Assembly: GCA_934122035.1 (NCBI GenBank)
Contig: CAKOVP010000028.1
Span: 1 to 17,632 of the forward strand
Source: an uncultured Clostridia bacterium
GTDB taxonomy: Bacteria; Bacillota; Clostridia; TANB77; CAG-508
Direction of reading: 5' to 3'
Length of the DNA: 17,632 bases
Program-made: the position numbers and the translations under genes
In this document: positions 12,069 to 17,632 of the stretch, in pieces
Numbering within the stretch: position 1 is the stretch's first letter
Layout of the letters: each line of letters begins with the position of its first letter
The notes under the pieces: generated by a model
Told to the model about the DNA's origin: nothing
What the model saw: the letters and a program-made list of their open reading frames with translations, nothing else
The model's database searches: none

Positions 12069-15050
12069 TTATTCAAATAAATTCATTATTTCTTCTTTAG
12101 ATAATTTGTTTATAAATGTTTGGTTCGTTGAAATCATACTGTCTATTAAAGATTCTTTTCTTTTTTGTAGTTCGTAAATTTTTTCTTCTATAGAATTTTT
12201 TGTAATTAGCTTATATACTTGTACATTTCTTTTTTGTCCAATTCTATAGGTCCTATCTGTCGCCTGATTTTCTGCAGATAAATTCCACCAAGGATCATAG
12301 TGTATTACCATATCTGCTCCAACTAAGTTTAGTCCTGTTCCACCAGCTTTAAGTGATATTAAGAATAATTTTTTATCTGGACTATTATTAAATTCATCTA
12401 CTAAATTTACTCTGTCCGATACTTTTGTTTGACCAGTTAACTTTAAATATTCTATTTTTTCTTTTTTAAGCTCTTTTTCTATAATATCAAACATTGCTGT
12501 ATAGCCAGAAAATAATAGTATTTTATGCCCTGACTGAATTGCATCTTTTATAATTTCTATACACTGATTTAGCTTTCCGCTTTCCCCTTTATAGTTCTCT
12601 ATAAATAGGCTTGGATGACAACAAATTTGTCTAAGTCTTGTTAATAATGCTAGTATTTTTATTTGGCTCTTTTCTATTCCATTTTCTTTTATTTCTTCCA
12701 TTGCATCTTTTTTAGCTCTTGCTAAATACGATAAATAAATATCTTGTTGTTCATCTGTCATTTGACTATTTAAAATTGTTATCATTTTGTCTGGAAGTTC
12801 TGTTAACACTTCCTTTTTTATTCTTCTTAATACAAATGGTTCTATTAATTTTTTTAGTTTGTTTGTTGCATACTCATCTGCATCTCTTACTATTGGTGTT
12901 TCGTACATTTCTTTAAATTTTCTGTATCCAAATAAATATCCTGGCATGATGAAATCAAATATAGACCATAATTCAGATAACGAATTTTCTATTGGTGTTC
13001 CTGTTAATGCATATCTTGTTTCTGCATTTATGTTTTTTATTGCTTTTGCATTTTGTGTATTGTTATTCTTTATGTATTGCGCTTCATCTGCAATTATAAA
13101 TTTAAATTGAATTTCACTCTTTTTATACTCATCTATATCTCTTTTTAATAGTTCATATGATGTTATTACTATGTTATAATTTTTTATATTTTCAATTTGT
13201 TTTTTTCTTGCCTCTAAGCTTCCGTGTATAACCTGAGAAGTTACACCAGTAGTAAACTTTTCTATTTCGTTTTGCCAGTTTAAGCATAATGAACTTGGGC
13301 AAACAACCATTATTGGTTTGCTATTTTCTTTATTTTTTTCTAAATAAGAGCAAATAACGCATAAAATTTGAACCGTTTTTCCAAGTCCCATATCATCTGC
13401 TAATATTCCACCTAGTCCATAAAAGTCTAGCATTTGTAACCATTGTACACCTATTTTTTGATATTCTCTTAAATTGGCATTTAATAAGCTTGGCATTTGC
13501 ATAGAGCCTTCTATTTGTTTTACATCTAATCTTTCTACTAAGCTTTTGTAGTTTTCATCTTTATTTACTTTTATAAACTCATTTTTATCTAAAATTTTAT
13601 CTAAATATAGAGCTCTATACATAGGTAACCTTAATTCACCATTTTTTATTTGACTATAATCAACATCTATATCTTCTGTAATGCTATCTATAAATTTTAT
13701 AGTCTCGTTATCTTCTAAATTTATAAAGCTTCCATCTTTTAATCTATGATATTTCTTTTTTAGTTTATATTGTCTCATTATTTCTTGAAGTTCTGCTGGA
13801 TCAAAATTTAAATTTGTAAAATCTATATCTAATAGATTATTCTCTATTTTTACTCCTAAGCTTATATTTGAACTAGATTTTATTTCTTTTTCTTTAAAAT
13901 TATCTGTTGCAAGAATTTCAAAGTTTTTCATATATGAATTTATATCTTCTGTTAAAAATTTATATATTTTTTCCTCATTTGCAAGTACAAGTCTGTGTTT
14001 TTTGCCATCTAGCATAAAACCAGATTCAACAAACATATCTATAAGTCTGGCTTCTTTTATCTTGTTTCTTATTATTTTGCTATCCTCTGGTTGTTCGTTT
14101 AAAGGATTTATTGTTACATCATCATATAAAAATTTTAACTCTGCAACTATATAGTTTTTTTCGTTGTAGTCCAAATATAATTGTGCAAAAAGTGGACTTG
14201 GTATAAATTGTTTTATGTTTTTATATGCCTCATCATCTATGCTTAATGTTTGTTTTATGTTCGGCTCAACCACTGAGAAGAACATTGAAAGTTGACTGTT
14301 TGGAATTATAATCTCATTTGTAAAGTTTTTTCTAAATATTTCTAATAAACGTATTATTGTCTCTTTATATTTTTTTGAACATCTATATAGTTTTTTATCT
14401 AATAATAAATATGTATATTTTTTTCCACTATATATAGTATAAGTATATACATCTATGTTGGATGTTATTTTATAACTTGTAAGTGTTGACTGCTTTAAAT
14501 TAAATTTAATTTCTGGTTCTTTTGGTGTAAATACTACGCTTTCTGTTCCATACTGACTTTCCATTAATACAGCTCTATTTTCTAAACATAAAAACAGTTC
14601 GTCTAATCCTGTATTAGATAGCAAAATAGAATCTTCTCCAAGTCTTTTTGTGTAATAATCATATCCTGTACTAGATTCATTTGCATATTTTATAATTTCT
14701 GCATATTTTAATACAAAATCTAATAATTTTCTATCTTCTTCCACAAATTTGTCTCTTGTGTGGACAAACTCTAGCTTTGAACCATATTTAAACTTTTCTT
14801 CGTTTAAAAATCTATCATAAAATTCTGGTAAAGATTTTACTTTATAAAATTGTTTTTCTCCTATTTTTATTTCCAATTTTATTGTATTATTGAACTTACT
14901 ATAAATTATTTTTGGTTCTATATGAATAGTTCCTTTAGATATTTTTTTACTTTTATTATCAACCTCTTCTATATCTGATAAATTATAAAATTCTTTAAAA
15001 ACCTGGTTAAATACTCTGTATTTTTCTGGTGAATCTTCAAACTTTTCCAT
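12069..15050 (-). CDS. SNF2-family DEAD/DEAH-like helicase
   Basis: A 993-residue Snf2/Rad54-type ATPase, a double-stranded-DNA translocase. Residues 1-about 500 are the bacterial SNF2-associated region, with no Zn-binding SWIM cysteine cluster, which many Firmicutes homologues carry at the N-terminus. The RecA-like core follows: ADDMGLGKT (551-559, Walker A), CPSSLCLNWQ (Ia), IADEAQ (653-658, motif II as DEAQ), TGTPIENS (683-690, III), then ILLFSGY, KAGGTGLNLVGAD (V) and DPWWNLSAENQATDRTYRIGQ (VI). The C-terminus is complete. A promoter lies about 40-65 bp upstream and GGGAG precedes the ATG. The next gene, trmFO, begins 17 bp after its stop. Bacterial partners are poorly known. A role in transcription recycling or DNA repair is inferred from the family. 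Confidence 0.95.
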   Translation of the reverse strand: MEKFEDSPEKYRVFNQVFKEFYNLSDIEEVDNKSKKISKGTIHIEPKIIYSKFNNTIKLEIKIGEKQFYKVKSLPEFYDRFLNEEKFKYGSKLEFVHTRDKFVEEDRKLLDFVLKYAEIIKYANESSTGYDYYTKRLGEDSILLSNTGLDELFLCLENRAVLMESQYGTESVVFTPKEPEIKFNLKQSTLTSYKITSNIDVYTYTIYSGKKYTYLLLDKKLYRCSKKYKETIIRLLEIFRKNFTNEIIIPNSQLSMFFSVVEPNIKQTLSIDDEAYKNIKQFIPSPLFAQLYLDYNEKNYIVAELKFLYDDVTINPLNEQPEDSKIIRNKIKEARLIDMFVESGFMLDGKKHRLVLANEEKIYKFLTEDINSYMKNFEILATDNFKEKEIKSSSNISLGVKIENNLLDIDFTNLNFDPAELQEIMRQYKLKKKYHRLKDGSFINLEDNETIKFIDSITEDIDVDYSQIKNGELRLPMYRALYLDKILDKNEFIKVNKDENYKSLVERLDVKQIEGSMQMPSLLNANLREYQKIGVQWLQMLDFYGLGGILADDMGLGKTVQILCVICSYLEKNKENSKPIMVVCPSSLCLNWQNEIEKFTTGVTSQVIHGSLEARKKQIENIKNYNIVITSYELLKRDIDEYKKSEIQFKFIIADEAQYIKNNNTQNAKAIKNINAETRYALTGTPIENSLSELWSIFDFIMPGYLFGYRKFKEMYETPIVRDADEYATNKLKKLIEPFVLRRIKKEVLTELPDKMITILNSQMTDEQQDIYLSYLARAKKDAMEEIKENGIEKSQIKILALLTRLRQICCHPSLFIENYKGESGKLNQCIEIIKDAIQSGHKILLFSGYTAMFDIIEKELKKEKIEYLKLTGQTKVSDRVNLVDEFNNSPDKKLFLISLKAGGTGLNLVGADMVIHYDPWWNLSAENQATDRTYRIGQKRNVQVYKLITKNSIEEKIYELQKRKESLIDSMISTNQTFINKLSKEEIMNLFE

Positions 15051-15087
15051 TTAAGACTTTCTCTCCCTGCTTTTTACTTAAGTACCT

Positions 15088-15116
15088 ATTATATAACAAA
15101 AAAAGACAAAAAACAA
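15088..15116 (-). promoter_or_regulatory. Promoter of the SNF2-trmFO operon
   Basis: Minus strand TTGTTT (15116-15111), 17-nt spacer, TATAAT (15093-15088), about 37 bp before the helicase ATG. Its spacer is a near-pure T tract. With the terminator just upstream, this makes SNF2-trmFO a transcription unit separate from topA. Confidence 0.65.
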
Positions 15117-15130
15117 GCCAAAATTAGACA

Positions 15131-15161
15131 AAAAAGAAAACCCTTTTAGGATTTTCTTTTT
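15131..15161 (-). terminator. Terminator after topA region
   Basis: Read on the minus strand, AAAAAGAAAATCC and GGGTTTTCTTTTT form a 13-bp stem (one U-G pair) around TAAAA, with the U-rich side last. It lies about 200 bp past the topA stop codon, so the intervening 197 bp would be transcribed as a long 3' region or small transcript. Confidence 0.65.
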
Positions 15162-15358
15162 ATTAATTTGTTTATTAGAAAGGTTCTCATGAATTTTTAA
15201 GATAAACTGAAAGCATTACACGAAAAATTCATTTTTCTATAATCACCCTAGTTATAAATTTTACTTTAATTAGAGCTATTAGCTTTTAACGAATTATATA
15301 TTTCATTTATACAACTCTCCTTTGTTTAAATTTTAGATATATAAGCCATTTTTATAAA
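15162..15358 (-). other. Transcribed gap after topA with tiny ORF and stem-loop
   Basis: No gene of normal size. Reading from topA on the minus strand: a strong ribosome site AAAGGAGAG (about 15316-15324) stands 10 nt before an ATG at 15306 that opens only seven codons (MKYIIR, stop 15286-15288). Further on, ATGAATTTTT (15232-15223) and AAAAATTCAT (15198-15189) could pair as a 10-bp stem around a 24-nt loop, ahead of the terminator at 15131-15161. This may be the eroded start of a lost gene behind topA, or a small structured RNA. Confidence 0.35.
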
Positions 15359-17461
15359 TTATTTTTCACTCTTTTTTGTACTTTTCTTTTTTGCCGTTTT
15401 TTTGCTTGTAGTTTTCTTTGCAGTTGTCTTTTTTCTTGTTTTCTTTTCTGCTTGTTTTGTAGCATCTTCTGGAGACCATTTTTCTCCTGGCTTTGGTTTA
15501 TTCCAAGATATATAATTGCAACTTGCAGGATTGTTCTCGCATATGTAATAGTTCTTTCCTCTTTTAGTTTTTCTAACTTGAACTTGACCCCCACAAACTG
15601 GACAAGGCACGTCAACTGTTACAACAAATGGTTTTACATTTTTACATTCAGGATAACCTGGGCAGGCTAAGAATTTTCCATATCTTCCAACTTTTACTAC
15701 CATATTTCTTCCACATTTGTCGCATTTTACATCTGTAACTTCTTCTTCTAATTTTACGTGTTCTAATTCTTTATCTACTTTTTCTAGTTCTTTTTCAAAT
15801 GGTGGATAGAATTGTCTTAGTACCTGTTTCCATTCTTCTTTTCCCTCTGCAACTTTATCGAAGTCATTCTCTATTTGTGCAGTAAACTCTACATTTACTA
15901 TGTCTGTAAAGTTTTGAGTAAGTAATGTATTTACTACTTCTCCCAAATTTGTTGGTACAAGTTGTTTTTTATCTTTTTCTATATATCTTCTCTCTAAAAT
16001 TGTTGTTATTGTTGGTGAATATGTACTTGGTCTTCCAATTCCTTTTGCTTCTAGCTCTTTTACTAAACTTGCTTCTGTATACCTTGCTGGTGGTTCTGTA
16101 AAGCTTTGTTTTGGATTTATTTTTTTCTTTATTACTTCTTGTCCTTGTTCTAGACTAGGAATACTTGTTGTTTCCTCATCTTCTTGGTTGGTGTCGTTTC
16201 CTTCTACGTATAGAGTCATAAATCCTTTGAATTTTAAATTTTGACCACTCGCTTTAAAGTTATAATTATTTACATCAATGTCTACATTTATTGTATCATA
16301 CACGGCTGCCGACATCTGGCTTGCTATAAATCTGTTATAAATAAGTCTATATAGCTTATATTGATCTGCAGATAAGCTGTCTTTTATGCTGTCTGGTGTA
16401 ATGTTTATGTAGGTTGGTCTTATACCTTCGTGTGCATCTTGTGCATCACTGCTTTTTTTGTAGTATCTATTTTCGTAATACTCTGCACCATAAGTCTTTG
16501 TAATTTGTGTTTTGGCAGCACTTCTTGCTTCTTCCGAAATTCTTGTAGAGTCTGTTCTCATATATGTAATTAATCCAACTGTACCTTTTTCTGGAATTTT
16601 AACACCTTCATAAAGTCCCTGTGCAACAGACATTGTTTTCTTTAGAGTAAATCCTAATTTTCTAGAAGCCTCTTGTTGCATTGTACTTGTTGTAAATGGA
16701 GGGGCTGGAGTTTTCTTTTTTTCTCCTGTCTTTACATTTGTAACAATATATTTTCCATCTTCTATTTGAGATAAAATTTCGTCTACTTCTTCTTTTTTGT
16801 GTAAATCTTGTTTCTTACCATCTTTTCCATAGAATCTTGCTTCAAATTGCTTTTTAGACTTTTCGTCTAATAATGTCACATATATATTCCAGTACTCTTC
16901 TGGTATAAAATTTCTTATCTCATTTTCTCTATCTACTATTAATTTTACTGCAACAGATTGAACTCTACCAGCAGATAATCCTGGTTTTACTTTTTTCCAT
17001 AAAAGTGGACTTATTTTATAGCCAACAATTCTGTCTAATACACGTCTTGCTTGTTGTGCATCTGTTAAATTCATATCTATTTTTCTTGGTTTTTTTATAG
17101 AATCTTTTACTGTTTCCTCTGTTATTTCGTTAAAAGTTACTCTGCATATACTATCTTCTGGTATTTCCAAAATATGAGCTAGATGCCAAGCAATTGCTTC
17201 TCCTTCACGATCGGGGTCGGTTGCAAGATACACTTTTTTTGCACTCTTTGCATCTTTTTTTAGTGATTTTATTAAATCTCCTTTTCCCCTGATATTTATA
17301 TATTCTGGTTCAAAGTCGTGTTCAATATCAACCCCTAATTTAGACTTTGGTAAGTCTCTAATATGTCCCATTGATGCAACAACTTTTGTGCTTCCTCCCA
17401 AGAATTTTTTTATTGTATTTGCTTTTGCTGGTGACTCAACAATTATTAATTTGTCTGCCAT
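15359..17461 (-). CDS. topA: DNA topoisomerase I (type IA)
   Basis: A 700-residue enzyme that relaxes negative supercoils by single-strand passage. The Toprim domain is at the N-terminus: KLIIVESPAKA with Glu9, and ATDPDREGE (80-88) giving the Asp82/Asp84/Glu86 metal triad. The catalytic Tyr is Tyr300 in LITYMRTDSTR. The DNA-gate motif SAGRVQSV (163-170) and EGIRPT (345-350) are intact. Two C-terminal four-Cys zinc ribbons follow: C580/C583/C600/C606 and C620/C623/C641/C648. After the second is a 30-residue Lys/Thr/Ser tail (KKTRKKTTAKKTTSKKTAKKK...), a histone-H1-like basic extension likely to help DNA or RNA-polymerase contact. Escherichia coli TopA has more C-terminal repeats. AGGAGA precedes the ATG 6 nt away. 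Essential housekeeping gene. Confidence 0.98.
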   Translation of the reverse strand: MADKLIIVESPAKANTIKKFLGGSTKVVASMGHIRDLPKSKLGVDIEHDFEPEYINIRGKGDLIKSLKKDAKSAKKVYLATDPDREGEAIAWHLAHILEIPEDSICRVTFNEITEETVKDSIKKPRKIDMNLTDAQQARRVLDRIVGYKISPLLWKKVKPGLSAGRVQSVAVKLIVDRENEIRNFIPEEYWNIYVTLLDEKSKKQFEARFYGKDGKKQDLHKKEEVDEILSQIEDGKYIVTNVKTGEKKKTPAPPFTTSTMQQEASRKLGFTLKKTMSVAQGLYEGVKIPEKGTVGLITYMRTDSTRISEEARSAAKTQITKTYGAEYYENRYYKKSSDAQDAHEGIRPTYINITPDSIKDSLSADQYKLYRLIYNRFIASQMSAAVYDTINVDIDVNNYNFKASGQNLKFKGFMTLYVEGNDTNQEDEETTSIPSLEQGQEVIKKKINPKQSFTEPPARYTEASLVKELEAKGIGRPSTYSPTITTILERRYIEKDKKQLVPTNLGEVVNTLLTQNFTDIVNVEFTAQIENDFDKVAEGKEEWKQVLRQFYPPFEKELEKVDKELEHVKLEEEVTDVKCDKCGRNMVVKVGRYGKFLACPGYPECKNVKPFVVTVDVPCPVCGGQVQVRKTKRGKNYYICENNPASCNYISWNKPKPGEKWSPEDATKQAEKKTRKKTTAKKTTSKKTAKKKSTKKSEK

Positions 17462-17498
17462 TGTTTTCTCCTAACTTAAATTTTATTACTACCATAGT

Positions 17499-17527
17499 AT
17501 TGTAGCCTATATTTTTATTTTTTTCAA
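17499..17527 (-). promoter_or_regulatory. topA: topA promoter
   Basis: Minus strand TTGAAA (17527-17522), 17-nt spacer, TACAAT (17504-17499), about 37 bp before the ATG. The spacer is an A-rich tract, which might make the promoter sensitive to DNA shape or supercoiling (inference). Confidence 0.7.
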
Positions 17528-17573
17528 GATTTATTTCAAAATTCAAAAACTACTCTTTGTAGGTTAGTCAATC

Positions 17574-17586
17574 ATTTGTCACAAAT
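17574..17586. promoter_or_regulatory. Palindrome ATTTGT-C-ACAAAT upstream of topA
   Basis: A perfect 13-bp dyad about 47 bp upstream of the topA -35. It could be an activator or repressor site, for topA or for a divergent gene beyond the window. No regulator is assigned. Confidence 0.3.
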
Positions 17587-17632
17587 TATTTAAAATAAAT
17601 ACTTTGAGCACCTATATTGCAAATAACGATTC

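Noticed and set aside
15189..15232. 10-bp stem after topA as an intrinsic terminator
   Set aside because: There is no T-run after the stem on the minus strand and the loop is 24 nt. The hairpin at 15131-15161 is the better terminator.
1..17632. CRISPR arrays, tRNA, rRNA, phage structural genes
   Set aside because: I looked for regular direct repeats, cloverleaf-like T-arm sequence (GGTTCRANTCC) and rRNA-like conserved GC-rich blocks, and saw none.

Overview
The window is a strongly AT-rich chromosomal segment from a low-GC Gram-positive bacterium. It looks like an uncultured gut-type member of the Clostridia. The basis is A/T-ending codons throughout, AGGAG-type ribosome sites, sigma-A-like promoters, a clostridial pilin signal (KGITLVALVV), and folate-dependent TrmFO with TopA. 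The species assignment is inference. No rRNA, tRNA or CRISPR array was seen. Almost every gene lies on the minus strand, so the left end of the window is the downstream end.

Right part (about 8.6-17.6 kb), housekeeping: topA (DNA topoisomerase I), a large SNF2-family helicase, trmFO (tRNA U54 methylation), and an unrecognised 602-residue coiled-coil protein with three copies of a helix-hairpin unit. topA and trmFO are close neighbours in many Firmicutes. Here a SNF2 helicase with its own promoter and a preceding terminator sits between them.

Middle part (4.2-8.4 kb): an MTA/SAH-nucleosidase-like gene, then a compact four-gene operon with two GT8 glycosyltransferases and two PlsC-type acyltransferases. 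The operon starts from a near-consensus promoter whose -35 overlaps the nucleosidase stop codon. Together the four look like a glycolipid or membrane-anchor pathway (inference). The operon ends at a hairpin shared with a convergent 18-codon microgene on the plus strand.

Left part (0-4.1 kb), accessory and the most interesting: two minus-strand genes for pilin-like surface proteins. Each has an N-terminal class III (prepilin-like) signal/membrane helix and a C-terminal ligand-binding-type domain. The upstream one (2811-3947) ends in a formylglycine-generating-enzyme/C-type-lectin-like domain. Its last ~30 codons are GC-rich, mostly NNC/NNT and rich in Tyr, Asp, Ser and Ala, framed by RGG and GFR. 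That is the look of the variable region of a diversity-generating retroelement (DGR) target. The downstream one (313-1443) ends in a different domain (YWIASR...FGLR...LRPLFSL) that may also be variable. No reverse transcriptase, Avd or template repeat is in the window, so any DGR would act from elsewhere.

The two pilin-like genes are separated by a decayed IS256-type transposase. The 313-1443 gene is bracketed by 76-bp inverted repeats (65/76 identical), each carrying a promoter and a TTAAGT-N5-ACTTAA dyad. A third copy of that dyad lies in its leader. The 2811-3947 promoter has its own 6-5-6 dyad inside the -35/-10 spacer and 10-bp inverted repeats around it. The picture is of regulated, possibly hypervariable pilus-displayed adhesins.
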